From: Chryseobacterium daecheongense | GTDB taxonomy: Bacteria; Bacteroidota; Bacteroidia; Flavobacteriales; Weeksellaceae | Length of the DNA: 64,000 nucleotides | Assembly (NCBI GenBank): GCA_027920525.1 | Contig: CP115858.1 | Span: 4,650,001-4,714,000 of the forward strand | Direction: 5' to 3' | In this document: piece after piece, positions 17,865 to 26,318 of the stretch | Position numbering within the stretch: the first letter of the stretch is position 1 | How the letters are laid out: every line of letters begins with the position of its first letter | Program-made: the position numbers and the translations under genes | Notes under the pieces: model-generated | Told to the model about the DNA's origin: nothing | The model's input: the letters and a program-made list of their open reading frames with translations, nothing else | Database searches by the model: none

Positions 17865-18434
17865 AAACAGTTAATAATTTTAGTTGCTAATTTAAAATTT
17901 TTTTTTAATTCACAATATGGGGTTTTCCGTATCGTTTTAAACTGCTTTTTACATATGTAAATCTATTAATTATACTTATTCTTTTATCAGGGCTTAAGTC
18001 TTAATATTTATTCTTAATAACTTGCTAATTCTTTTACCAATGTAATATATTATTGAACAAACAATGTAATAGGTTCAGAAAGAATAGCATAGTGTATTAA
18101 AGTTTTACTATATTTTGCTAGGCTTCCAACCTTCCTATTTCTTTTTCTACAATGTTTTTGAAAGATTTATCTTTTAGAATTGTTTCATCAAAAGAACTCT
18201 CAGAATTGATGCCTTTAAAGTTTTTTTTTATACTTTTGTTGCAGTGGTAAATATAGATGTACGATTTTTCATTTAAATTTTAAGGTGAAAATATGCGAGC
18301 TTCAAAATTATCTATTTTGTTTGGATAATTTTTTACTGCACTGTTTTACTGAGTTGTGTAATATATTGATAAGTAGTCAATTATGAATATAATGTAAAAC
18401 TTTATATCAAAGAATTTAAATACAAAAATAAAAA
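17865..18434. other. AT-rich region without a supported gene
   Basis: No gene is supported over 570 bp. On the minus strand, from about 18273 to a TAG at 18118, there is an open frame of some 50 codons without a start (ending FKNIVEKEIGRLEA). It could be a gene relic but could also be chance in AT-rich DNA. The region should contain the promoter for the lipoprotein at 17864 and for the SRPBCC gene at 18435; no clear TAnnTTTG box was seen for either. Confidence 0.5.
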
Positions 18435-18824
18435 ATGAATTTAGAAGGACGAAAAATTATTGTCAATAAATCATCTAAAGAGTTGGCGGAACTATTAAAA
18501 ACACCAGACAACTATAAAGAATTTATGCCGGACGGACTTCAAAAGTTTGAAAGCAGAGAAGATGGATTTAAATTTGGACTGCAGGGGATGCCGGAAATTG
18601 CTTTAAAAATAGATGAAGTTACAGACCAAAAAGCTGTTTTGAAATCGGCAAGTTCAAGTCTGGATTTTTCATTAACAGCAGCTTTAAACCCTGTCAATGA
18701 CAGCCAAACGGAAGTACAAATGCTTTTTGAGGGTAAGTTTAATCCATTTATAAAAATGATGGTTGAGAAGCCTCTTCAGAATTTTATCAATACCTTAACG
18801 GATAAGATAGAAGCTTACAAGTAA
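18435..18824 (+). CDS. SRPBCC (START-like) family protein
   Basis: A 129-aa soluble protein with no signal peptide. The opening MNLEGRKIIVNKSSKELAELL followed by NYKEFMPDGLQKFESREDGFKF, the middle TDQKAVLKSASSSLDFSL and a long C-terminal helix (PFIKMMVEKPLQNFINTLTDKI) fit a small helix-grip fold that binds hydrophobic ligands. No ligand or pathway can be inferred. It is monocistronic, convergent with anmK, and followed by a weak hairpin with a T run. Confidence 0.65.
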   Translation: MNLEGRKIIVNKSSKELAELLKTPDNYKEFMPDGLQKFESREDGFKFGLQGMPEIALKIDEVTDQKAVLKSASSSLDFSLTAALNPVNDSQTEVQMLFEGKFNPFIKMMVEKPLQNFINTLTDKIEAYK

Positions 18825-18830
18825 TATATA

Positions 18831-18855
18831 AACCTTCAGAAATGGAGGTTTTTTT
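18831..18855 (+). terminator. Weak terminator after the SRPBCC gene
   Basis: AACCT and AGGTT form a short stem with imperfect extension (TTCAGAAATGGA between), followed by seven T's. Confidence 0.5.
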
Positions 18856-19897
18856 ATGCAATGATACCGGAGCTGTGATCTTTAAAGCTACCCGTAGCAG
18901 AGGATAATACATTCACTTGCTGGTTGAGTCGTAAGATCCCCATAAACGCAAAGATCAATGCTTCTTTATAATCTATAAGCTGTTTTTCAGGAATAACAAT
19001 TTCTGCTTTTGTTTTTGCCTTTATCTTTTCAATCAGATAAGAATTATGGGTTCCGCCACCGGTAAAAAGAATGTTTTTCAAGGCATTCTCATTGATAACT
19101 TGAGAAATTTGTTCGGCAATATGCTCAGTGAAGGTTGCCAGCAGATCAAGGGTTTCAATATTTTTAAAACTGTTAAAGATATTTTCATTGCACCATTCTA
19201 TACCAAGGGATTTAGGGTATGGCTGTCTATAGAAATGGATTGAGCTTAGCTTGTCCAGTAAAGCTTTGTTAACAGTTCCTTTTTGGGCAAGTTCACCATT
19301 TTCATCAAAACGTTTACCTGACTGTTCAGCTAATTTGTTCAGAACAATATTTACCGGAACGATATCAAATGCTATTCTTCTATGATGAGACTGAAATGAG
19401 ATATTTGAAAATCCTCCCAGGTTAAGACATGCGTCATATGTTGAGAACAATAGTTCGTCACCAATCGGGACCAGGGGAGCTCCATTTCCACCCATCAAAA
19501 CGTCCTGTGTCCTGAAATCATAAATAACAGGTAATCCCGTTTCAAGCTTTATGGCTCTTCCATCTCCGATTTGTAGGGTGAACTTTTTCTGAGGCTGATG
19601 AAAAACGGTGTGCCCGTGAGAGGCGATAAGGTCAATGTTTTTTAATTGATGAGTTTCTATAAACTGATGAACCTGTTTTCCCAGATAGAAGCCGTATTCA
19701 GCATTGAGCTCCAGGAGTTCTTCAGCGGATAGATGAATAGAATTCCTCAGTTGCTCTTCCCAGGTCTCAGGGTAGGGAATGGTTTCGGCAATTACAATCT
19801 GAAAACTCCACTGCTCCTGCTTTTCAAACCGGACAAAGCAAATATCCAGTCCATCTAAACTGGTACCCGACATTAAACCTATCGCTCGGAAAATCAT
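18854..19897 (-). CDS. anmK: Anhydro-N-acetylmuramic acid kinase
   Basis: AnmK phosphorylates and hydrolyses 1,6-anhydro-MurNAc to MurNAc-6-phosphate during recycling of cell-wall fragments. The 347-aa length is close to the usual 370. The ATP-binding signature GLMSGTSLDGLD is at residues 7-18, SHGHTVFHQP near 95, LQIGDGRAI and YDFRTQDVLMGGNGAPLVP near 110-145, NLGGFSNIS, and the C-terminal FTGGGTHNSYLIEKI. It is the last gene of a minus-strand run after an outer-membrane protein gene and lptC, five bases after the lptC stop, consistent with an envelope operon. Confidence 0.93.
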   Translation of the reverse strand: MIFRAIGLMSGTSLDGLDICFVRFEKQEQWSFQIVIAETIPYPETWEEQLRNSIHLSAEELLELNAEYGFYLGKQVHQFIETHQLKNIDLIASHGHTVFHQPQKKFTLQIGDGRAIKLETGLPVIYDFRTQDVLMGGNGAPLVPIGDELLFSTYDACLNLGGFSNISFQSHHRRIAFDIVPVNIVLNKLAEQSGKRFDENGELAQKGTVNKALLDKLSSIHFYRQPYPKSLGIEWCNENIFNSFKNIETLDLLATFTEHIAEQISQVINENALKNILFTGGGTHNSYLIEKIKAKTKAEIVIPEKQLIDYKEALIFAFMGILRLNQQVNVLSSATGSFKDHSSGIIA

Positions 19898-19902
19898 AGA
19901 AA

Positions 19903-20493
19903 TTATTTTTTGGATTCGGACAGTTGTTTAGAGCTGAAATCTCCGGAACTGTTAAAGAAAGTATATTCAGAGAAGTCATCCTTGGCGGTCATTCCGTTGG
20001 CGCCTACAAGCGTAGAGCCATCTTCCATCGTTACATATACGGTATCTTTGGTGTAAATACGGTTTTTCCTCTGATCCCAGTAGATGCTTTGCATGGCAAA
20101 TCTTTGTCCTTCGTTGGTGGTAATTCTCACATTACCTTTTGCCTCATAGAATTTTTTATATTCGAAGATCCGCGCGTATTTGGCAGTAATTTTTCCCGGT
20201 ACCTTGGGCTTTTTCTTATCAAAAAATTCAATATTGATTCCTTTTCGGGCAACTACATACGGGCTATCTATGAGCTCGTACTTTTCAATAATAGGGGCTA
20301 ACGCCTTTAGTGTGACGAATCCGGAATCTCTCTGGATGATACGGGCATTATTAATGATCTGTGAAGGGAAATTTTTGCTTTGATTGCCGTTTCGTTTGGT
20401 AAGATCCTCTTCACAGGATGTCAATATAAAAAATATAGCACAACTAAAAAGGCATGCTATATTTTTTTTATATGATAAGTTTTTAAACTTCAT
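19903..20493 (-). CDS. lptC: LPS export protein LptC (lipoprotein form)
   Basis: A 196-aa protein predicted to bridge LptB2FG in the inner membrane to LptA in the periplasm. Visible are an N-terminal signal with a lipobox (FFILTSC), then an LptC-like beta-jellyroll with VARKGINIEFFDKKKPKVPGKI, KFYEAKGNVRITTNEGQRF, QSIYWDQRKNRIYTKDTVYV and a final DFSEYTFFNSSGDFSS. E. coli LptC has a plain membrane anchor; a lipidated version is common in Bacteroidota. I start it at 20493 (MKFKNLSYKK); the frame is open 13 codons further but would overlap the upstream gene. One base separates it from the upstream stop codon, indicating coupling. Confidence 0.85.
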   Translation of the reverse strand: MKFKNLSYKKNIACLFSCAIFFILTSCEEDLTKRNGNQSKNFPSQIINNARIIQRDSGFVTLKALAPIIEKYELIDSPYVVARKGINIEFFDKKKPKVPGKITAKYARIFEYKKFYEAKGNVRITTNEGQRFAMQSIYWDQRKNRIYTKDTVYVTMEDGSTLVGANGMTAKDDFSEYTFFNSSGDFSSKQLSESKK

Positions 20494-20494
20494 T

Positions 20495-21769
20495 TTAGTT
20501 GTATAAACTCTTTCTGAACCACTTGTCAGCAAAATTAAATCCTACCCTCAGGTTGATGAAATTCTGGTTGATCAGGTTGTCTTTTAAAGTTCCGCGCTTA
20601 CCAAGCTCGATACCCAGTTCCAATCCACTCATTCTCGTTATACTACTGGTTTTGAACGGAAGCATTACCCCTGCTGAAATACCAAATTTGTTAATGCTGT
20701 TATTACCGATCTTCAAACCTCCTCTTTCATAGAATGCACCATAACGGTATACTACTCTTGAGAAATAGTTTCTGAAGTTATTGTAGTTAGGTAAATACCA
20801 ACCACCGGCAGATATTCTGTAGGTATCCTGGAAATCAAATGTTTTTCCAAAATAAGAAATGGTTTCTCCTTTTTTATAATCAATCTGGCCCGAAACGAAC
20901 CATTGGTTTTCACTTCCATATCCAACCCCTAAAGAGGCTTGTACGGGTAAAAGATTTTTAGAGCTTGTGCTTTTCTGTTCTATAATCTGCTCCTCTTTTT
21001 TCACGTCGGCAGCATAGAAATAAGTACTGTTTGTATAATCGGTAGTCATATTACTTGTGTTTCCAAAAGTAGTAGTGGCACCAATGGTTAGTTTTTTATC
21101 AGTACGGGTATTCAAATGCTGGTAGCTTGTCCCTAAAGTAAAATTAAAGTTTCGAACATTATTTTTGGTCTCGTATCCATTGATCAATTGACTATCAGCA
21201 GTAGTGATCTCGTTAAGATCATACAGATTACCGAAATAATAATTCGCTCTTAAACCTAAAGCAAATTCATTGCTTACTTTATAAGACGCAGCTATCTGTG
21301 CTGTATTTAATGTTCCTGTTCCTTTAAACCGGTTGGCAAAAACAGTTCCATCAGTGGTAGTGCTGGTATTAACAATATCATAGCTCTTTGAGCTGTAAGG
21401 TTGATAAGATAATCCCATTTTCACCTTTGAGGAGATAGGAAATGCTAATGAAATATTGGATAAATACGTAGAATGTTTGGTAGACTTCGTATTGTTATAA
21501 TTCGTTTTAAAATAGTTGTTTTCGTTCGTCGCTTCAAGCTTAATACTGGTCAGTTCGAAATTCGTATTGTTTGCTGGATTGGCAAAATTGAAATTACTCG
21601 TGAAATCACTTATAAAAGCCGTTGAAATGCCACCCATAGAAGCTGTTTCAATCGTATTATCATATTTTACATCCCCGATTCCGTAAGTTGCATATGGTGA
21701 ATTACTTAAACTCTGCGCATTAAGGAAATAGCCAACAGAAATGAATGATAGTACAAAGATTTTTTTCAT
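20495..21769 (-). CDS. Outer-membrane beta-barrel protein, FadL/OmpP1-like
   Basis: A 424-aa protein with signal peptide MKKIFVLSFISVGYFLNAQ. The mature N-terminus NSPYATYGIGDVKYDN...ASMGGISTAF and NFANPANN resembles the plug region of FadL-like Bacteroidota porins. The rest is alternating beta-strand sequence with many aromatic residues, as in a barrel. Its substrate is unknown. It opens the operon with lptC and anmK, suggesting a link to envelope assembly, but this is context only. Confidence 0.7.
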   Translation of the reverse strand: MKKIFVLSFISVGYFLNAQSLSNSPYATYGIGDVKYDNTIETASMGGISTAFISDFTSNFNFANPANNTNFELTSIKLEATNENNYFKTNYNNTKSTKHSTYLSNISLAFPISSKVKMGLSYQPYSSKSYDIVNTSTTTDGTVFANRFKGTGTLNTAQIAASYKVSNEFALGLRANYYFGNLYDLNEITTADSQLINGYETKNNVRNFNFTLGTSYQHLNTRTDKKLTIGATTTFGNTSNMTTDYTNSTYFYAADVKKEEQIIEQKSTSSKNLLPVQASLGVGYGSENQWFVSGQIDYKKGETISYFGKTFDFQDTYRISAGGWYLPNYNNFRNYFSRVVYRYGAFYERGGLKIGNNSINKFGISAGVMLPFKTSSITRMSGLELGIELGKRGTLKDNLINQNFINLRVGFNFADKWFRKSLYN

Positions 21770-22043
21770 TCTTTATTTTTAAAATAATGCGCAAATATCT
21801 TAAATATTAATGAATTGTAAAAATTTCATGAGGTTAAAGTTTGTTAAGGGGAATTATCTTTAAATCAAAAGCTGATTTTTTGTTATAAAAATAAATTTAG
21901 CCGAAGTGAGCTTCTTTTTTTCTACGGATGGAATTGTCAGGATTCCTGCAACTATACATCTTTCACAATAATAGTTGATTACATTAATGAAAAGAAGAGC
22001 TGTGCTGTAAATAGACGTTGCTTAATCTGATTTTTGTAATTGT
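21770..22043. other. Intergenic region without a supported gene
   Basis: With the following terminator this is a 341-bp gap. It is AT-rich. A small GAAG/CTTC hairpin followed by a T run lies near 21904-21925 on the plus strand, but no gene points at it, so it may be a relic. Confidence 0.4.
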
Positions 22044-22076
22044 AAAAGGCAGTTTTCCACAAAGAAAACTGCCTTC
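22044..22076 (-). terminator. Terminator of the aldehyde dehydrogenase gene
   Basis: GGCAGTTTTC and GAAAACTGCC make a perfect 10-bp stem around six bases, with A/T tracts on both sides. It lies about 35 bp after the stop codon. Confidence 0.8.
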
Positions 22077-22110
22077 CAACTTTTTATGTATTGTCAATTA
22101 ATAATTGAGC

Positions 22111-23430
22111 TTATAATACTTCCAGAACCGATCTGCTATGGCTGAAGGCCTGGAAACTGAACTTTCCGTGATATTTTCCTATGCCGGAAGTTCCTACGCC
22201 TCCGAAAGGCAGAAAATGAGAGCCTACATGGATGATGGCGCTGTTGATTTCAGCATCACCACTTGTGGTACGGTTTAAAACATCATTGGCAAATTCTTCA
22301 CTTTCAGAAAAAACATATAAAGCCAGAGGCTTGGGGCGATTGTTGATTTCTTCCAAAGCGACATCAATGTCAGTATAGGTCATGATGGGCAATATAGGAC
22401 CGAAAATTTCCTGCTGCATCACCTGATCATCCCAGGTCACCTGATCCATTAAGGTTGCTTCGAAATGACGGGTTTCAGAATCATATGCTCCTCCGTAAAT
22501 TACTTTTTCTGGTGCAGCGTCCAGATAACCTGAAAGATGTTTGATCTGATTGGTATTAACGATTTTTCCTATTTTTCCTAAAGATCCTTCAGGATAAGTC
22601 GTTTTAAGGTAAGCTATAAATTTATTTATAAAGCTGTCTTTTACAGATTCATGGATGTAAATATAATCAGGGGCTACACAGGTCTGCCCACAATTGATCC
22701 ATTTTCCATAGGAAATTCTGGACACAGCTTTATCGAGGTCAGCATCTTTGTGTACTATCGTTGGTGATTTGCCTCCCAACTCCAGAGTAAGCGGAATCAG
22801 CTGTTCTGCGGCGGCTTTCATGACAATCTTACCTACATTGGGGCTTCCCGTAAAGAATATATAATCGAAAGGAAGACTTAATAGCAATGTATTTTCCTCT
22901 ATAGCTCCCTGGAATACTTTAACATAGGATTCATCAAAAGCTTCATCTATAATTTTCTCGATTACCTTTGCCACATGAGGAGTGTTTTCAGAAGGTTTGA
23001 TAATTGCTGTATTTCCGGCAATCAATGCACCGATCAAAGGGCTGAAAGTGAGCTGGACAGGATAATTGAAAGGTCCTATAATATAATTTACACCATAAGG
23101 CTGATATGTTATTTTGCTCACAATTTTTGCTCCTGAAGGATGAGGTTTGGATTCTACCGGAGTGGGTTTTGCCCATTCATCAATGTTTTCCAGTAAATAA
23201 TCCAGTTCACTGGATACGATCTGAATTTCTACATATTCTGCCTCTTTTCTGCTTTTTCCCAGGTCAATGTCCAAAGCTTCACATAATGCATCCGTGTGGT
23301 TAAGAAATACTTCACGAAATTTTCTTAGCTGCTCCTTTCTGAATTCAATATTTTTGGTCTTATTGGTTTTAAAAAATGCCTTTTGCTTTTCAAAAACCTC
23401 CTTAATTTTTTGTTCTGATTCTGGTGTCAT
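22111..23430 (-). CDS. Aldehyde dehydrogenase (class 3 type)
   Basis: A 439-aa NAD(P)-dependent aldehyde dehydrogenase. Its short length and lack of an N-terminal extension fit the class 3 / coniferyl- or fatty-aldehyde group. Key elements are GPFNYPVQLTFSPLIGALIAGN near 119-140, the general base in LELGGKSP (Glu217), the catalytic cysteine in NCGQTCVAPDY (Cys251), and EIFGPILPI. It oxidises an aldehyde to the acid in the cytoplasm; the substrate is not predictable from sequence alone. It is monocistronic with its own terminator. Confidence 0.9.
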   Translation of the reverse strand: MTPESEQKIKEVFEKQKAFFKTNKTKNIEFRKEQLRKFREVFLNHTDALCEALDIDLGKSRKEAEYVEIQIVSSELDYLLENIDEWAKPTPVESKPHPSGAKIVSKITYQPYGVNYIIGPFNYPVQLTFSPLIGALIAGNTAIIKPSENTPHVAKVIEKIIDEAFDESYVKVFQGAIEENTLLLSLPFDYIFFTGSPNVGKIVMKAAAEQLIPLTLELGGKSPTIVHKDADLDKAVSRISYGKWINCGQTCVAPDYIYIHESVKDSFINKFIAYLKTTYPEGSLGKIGKIVNTNQIKHLSGYLDAAPEKVIYGGAYDSETRHFEATLMDQVTWDDQVMQQEIFGPILPIMTYTDIDVALEEINNRPKPLALYVFSESEEFANDVLNRTTSGDAEINSAIIHVGSHFLPFGGVGTSGIGKYHGKFSFQAFSHSRSVLEVL

Positions 23431-23523
23431 AGTACTATTTTATAATGATCTATTAATCTTGGTGAAAGTTTTATCTAAATTATTCATTTTAAACTGATAT
23501 CAGATAAAGGCTCCACGATTAAT

Positions 23524-23952
23524 TTAAGACTCAGCCGTTGTTACACTTAAATTAACTTCAATATTTCCTCTGGTTGCATTAGAATAAGGACAAACCTGAT
23601 GTGCTTTTTCAATTAAAGAGCGGGCCTCTTCCATAGATACTCCTGGAATATTAGCATGTAAATCAACTGCGAGACCAAAGCCTCCATTTTCAATCTGTCC
23701 AAGACTTACTTTTGCTGTAACGGTAGTTTCTCCTGTTTTTATCCTATTCTGTTTGATGACCAGGTTGAGGGCACTGTCAAAGCATGCCGAATATCCTGCA
23801 GCAAATAACATCTCCGGATTGGCGTAGTCATCATTTGTACCACCAAGACCCTTTGGCATTCTTACTTCAAGATCCAATACTTCGTTTTCGCTTTTTACAT
23901 GTCCGTTTCTTCCTCCTGTGGCTGTAGCGCCAATACTATACAATACTTTCAT
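23524..23952 (-). CDS. ohr: Organic hydroperoxide resistance protein (Ohr/OsmC family)
   Basis: A 142-aa thiol peroxidase that reduces organic hydroperoxides. Both redox cysteines are present: Cys57 in GYSACFDSAL and Cys121 in HQVCPYSNATRGN. The N-terminal ATATGGRNGHV and LEVRMPKGLGG are characteristic of Ohr rather than OsmC. A promoter with TTG, a 22-bp spacer and TACATTTG lies upstream on the minus strand. No ohrR-type MarR regulator gene is adjacent. Confidence 0.93.
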   Translation of the reverse strand: MKVLYSIGATATGGRNGHVKSENEVLDLEVRMPKGLGGTNDDYANPEMLFAAGYSACFDSALNLVIKQNRIKTGETTVTAKVSLGQIENGGFGLAVDLHANIPGVSMEEARSLIEKAHQVCPYSNATRGNIEVNLSVTTAES

Positions 23953-23976
23953 AATGTGAGTTTATTTTTGATACAG

Positions 23977-24009
23977 CAAATGTATTGCTAAAAATTAAAT
24001 TGCATACAA
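23977..24009 (-). promoter_or_regulatory. Promoter of ohr
   Basis: Read on the minus strand, TTG (24009-24007) is followed after 22 bp by TACATTTG (23984-23977), matching the Bacteroidota TTG/TAnnTTTG promoter. It lies 24 bp before the ATG. Confidence 0.6.
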
Positions 24010-24124
24010 TTTAATTAATGAATTACATAAATAAGATTATTGACAAAGACTATAATTACGAACTCCTAAGCGGATTTTCCAGTTTTTGAAAATTATTTTA
24101 ATCAATAGATCATCTTAAATTTCC

Positions 24125-24153
24125 TTGAATTGAGAGAAGATTTTTTATCTTTG
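24125..24153 (+). promoter_or_regulatory. Promoter of holB, possibly giving a leaderless mRNA
   Basis: TTG at 24125 and TATCTTTG at 24146-24153 are separated by 18 bp. The ATG of holB begins only four bases after the -7 box, so transcription should start at or very near the start codon. Confidence 0.6.
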
Positions 24154-24157
24154 AGGC

Positions 24158-25276
24158 ATGAATTGGGAGAACATTGCCGGACAAGACAATCTGAAAAAAC
24201 TTCTTAAAGATAGCATTGCAGAAAACAGAGTAAGCCACGCCCAGCTTTTCATTGGAAAGGAAGGATATGGTACATTTCCTCTGGCTTTAGCTTATGCAAA
24301 AGAAATCCTGCAGGGCGAAAATGAGCATGCCGCTTCAAAAGTGGAACACCTAAATCATTTGGACCTGCACTTTAGTTTTCCGGTATATACGGATAACAAG
24401 AACTCTTTAAGCAAAAATAAGTTTGAGGATTTTCGCGAAATGATCCTGGCTTCTCCCTACGCAAGTTATGATGACTGGACTGCTTTTCTGGATTCTGAAA
24501 ACAAACAGCTTTTTATTTCAGCTGATGAAATAGATGATCAGAACCAGAAATTTTCTCTTAAGAGCTTTGAAGGCGGAACTAAAATTCTAGTTGTATGGAG
24601 AGCAGATAAAATGAATGTAGCGGCATCCAATAAATTTTTGAAATTCCTGGAAGAGCCACCTGCTAAAACCATTATCCTGCTTACCGCAGAAAATTCAAAC
24701 GATATTTTACCCACCATACTTTCCAGAACACAGATTGTAGAAGTTCCCAGACTTAATGACATGGATATTGCAACCTATCTTCGGAACAACTTTTCAGTAT
24801 CTGATGAGCAGTCCAGGGAAATTGTTCATGAAGCTCAGGGAAATCTGAATGACGCTGTAAAACTTTTAAAATCGGGGAATAAAAATGAAGAGTTCGAACG
24901 ACTTTTCATCCAATGGGTTCGGGATGCATTCCAGGTGAAAAAGAGGCCGGAATTTCTTAAAAATATCATCCTTTGGGCAAGAGAGATAGCCGGGTGGAAT
25001 CGTGAGAAGCAGAAAAACTTTCTGAATTATTGTTCTGAAATATTCAGATTAGCTTTACTGCAAAACTATCAATCTGAGGATTTGGTGTATAAAAAGATCA
25101 ATGCCAATGGTTTTAACTGGGCTGGATTTTCTAAATTTATCAGTGGTGCCAATATTGAAAATATTCTTGAAGAAGTAAGTACTGCCGATCTGAATTTAAC
25201 AAGAAACGGGAATCCTAAAATCATATGGACAGACCTCGGAATAAAGCTATCCAGATATATTCATAAAACAACATAA
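24158..25276 (+). CDS. holB: DNA polymerase III subunit delta'
   Basis: A 372-aa clamp-loader subunit. The opening NWENIAGQDNLKKLLKDSIAENRVSHAQLFIG is the family hallmark. The P-loop region reads GKEGYGTFPLA without the usual lysine-threonine pair, as expected for a subunit that does not hydrolyse ATP. KFLKFLEEPPAKTIILLTAEN and ILPTILSRTQIV follow (SRT in place of the SRC motif of ATPase subunits). It has a very close promoter and a strong terminator, so it is a single-gene unit. Confidence 0.9.
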   Translation: MNWENIAGQDNLKKLLKDSIAENRVSHAQLFIGKEGYGTFPLALAYAKEILQGENEHAASKVEHLNHLDLHFSFPVYTDNKNSLSKNKFEDFREMILASPYASYDDWTAFLDSENKQLFISADEIDDQNQKFSLKSFEGGTKILVVWRADKMNVAASNKFLKFLEEPPAKTIILLTAENSNDILPTILSRTQIVEVPRLNDMDIATYLRNNFSVSDEQSREIVHEAQGNLNDAVKLLKSGNKNEEFERLFIQWVRDAFQVKKRPEFLKNIILWAREIAGWNREKQKNFLNYCSEIFRLALLQNYQSEDLVYKKINANGFNWAGFSKFISGANIENILEEVSTADLNLTRNGNPKIIWTDLGIKLSRYIHKTT

Positions 25277-25295
25277 AATTTTAAAATAAGATATG

Positions 25296-25320
25296 AGTCC
25301 GGTATAATCCGGACTTTTTT
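25296..25320 (+). terminator. Terminator of holB
   Basis: AGTCCGG and CCGGACT form a 7-bp GC-rich stem, followed by six T's, 20 bp after the holB stop codon. Confidence 0.85.
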
Positions 25321-25628
25321 GTTTTGAAAAAAGGAATGGTAAAGTGTTTCTTAGATACTTTTATTAGAATAAAAGCAAACAAATAATTATGATAAAAGAA
25401 GGAAGGCAGATTCAATTTTAAATAATTCCAATTATTTACATCATTTTTTGAAGATTCTTTCTTCGGCCAATGCTGTATTTCTGACAATTTTTACCTGAAA
25501 AAATTAAATCAAATATTTAAATAGTTAATTAATTATGAATTTATTTATAATTAGTATTTTTATTTAATCAAAATGTATTAGTTTACAGTAAGTTATATTA
25601 AGTAAAATTAAAAACATATTAAAAAATC

Positions 25629-25644
25629 AATCAATCGTTTGATT
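25629..25644. promoter_or_regulatory. Candidate TetR operator (inverted repeat)
   Basis: AATCAA-TCGT-TTGATT is a perfect inverted repeat with six-base arms. Its right arm contains the TTG of the -33 box (25639-25641) of the promoter for the TetR gene. This is the expected place for autorepression, but binding is inference. Confidence 0.5.
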
Positions 25645-25668
25645 CTTTACAAAACTTGTGTAAATTTG
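25639..25668 (+). promoter_or_regulatory. Promoter of the TetR-efflux operon
   Basis: TTG at 25639, a 19-bp spacer and TAAATTTG at 25661-25668 match the Bacteroidota promoter consensus. The TetR ATG is at 25692. Confidence 0.65.
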
Positions 25669-25691
25669 CAGCCTGAAAAATTAGCAGTGAC

Positions 25692-26318
25692 ATGATTTCA
25701 AAAGAAGAAAATATATTATTTGCTGCAGAAAAGCTTTTTGCTGAAAAAGGTTTTGACGGGACTTCTACAAGGGAAATCTCAAAGGCAGCGAATGTAAATA
25801 TTTCTATGATCTCTTATTATTTTGGCTCAAAAGAAAAACTTTACGAGAAATTGGTAGAATACAGAATGAATGAAAGCCAGTTTTTTTCAAAAGATATTCT
25901 GGAGAGAACAGATATTAATGAATGGGAGAAAATAGAAAAGATAGTGGACGTGTTTTCAGGAAAGGTAAGAAATAACAGATGCTTTTACCGGATTATGCAG
26001 CGTGAGCAGCTCCATGCGGAGAACCCACAAATTGTAGAATTCCTGAAGCAAACAAAAATGGGCTTTCTTTCCATGTACTCACAGATTTTAAAGAGTGGTT
26101 TGGAAAAAGGCATTTTTACCAAGAACCCCCTTATTTATTTGTTACATACTACAGTTAGCGGGACGTTATTTTACGCTTCCAATGCTAAAGAAATGTATAA
26201 AGAATTCCTGAATAATACGGAGGACGAAGAAGCTTTCGATGAAAAATACTACACAGAACTTAATAAACATATAAAATATTTACTAAAAGACCTTTTGGGT
26301 TATGAAGAAAATAAATAA
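25692..26318 (+). CDS. TetR/AcrR-family transcriptional regulator
   Basis: A 208-aa repressor. The N-terminal helix-turn-helix (LFAEKGFDGTSTREISKAANVNISMISYYFGSKEKLYEKLV shortened to residues 14-53) is a clear TetR_N domain, and the C-terminal helical region should bind an inducer. It is the first gene of a four-gene efflux operon, overlapping the TolC gene by 17 bp. A perfect inverted repeat sits on its promoter. It most likely represses the operon until a drug or other toxic compound binds. Confidence 0.92.
   Translation: MISKEENILFAAEKLFAEKGFDGTSTREISKAANVNISMISYYFGSKEKLYEKLVEYRMNESQFFSKDILERTDINEWEKIEKIVDVFSGKVRNNRCFYRIMQREQLHAENPQIVEFLKQTKMGFLSMYSQILKSGLEKGIFTKNPLIYLLHTTVSGTLFYASNAKEMYKEFLNNTEDEEAFDEKYYTELNKHIKYLLKDLLGYEENK

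Larger units (their letters stand above)
25321..25691. other. Upstream region of the efflux operon, no gene supported
   Basis: The stretch is strongly AT-rich. Its only clear signals are the inverted repeat and promoter of the TetR gene near its right end. An ORF of 68 codons on the minus strand at 25281-25487 overlaps the holB terminator and has no coding character. Confidence 0.5.

Noticed and set aside
18118..18273. Start-less minus-strand frame of about 50 codons ending in GRLEA
   Set aside because: No start codon, no recognisable match, AT-rich setting; could be a relic but is not supported as a gene.
25281..25487. 68-codon minus-strand ORF after holB
   Set aside because: It overlaps the holB terminator hairpin and has no family features or promoter.
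26302..26318. Possible frameshift between the TetR and TolC genes
   Set aside because: The 17-bp overlap joins two complete, unrelated proteins with normal ends; ordinary translational coupling.
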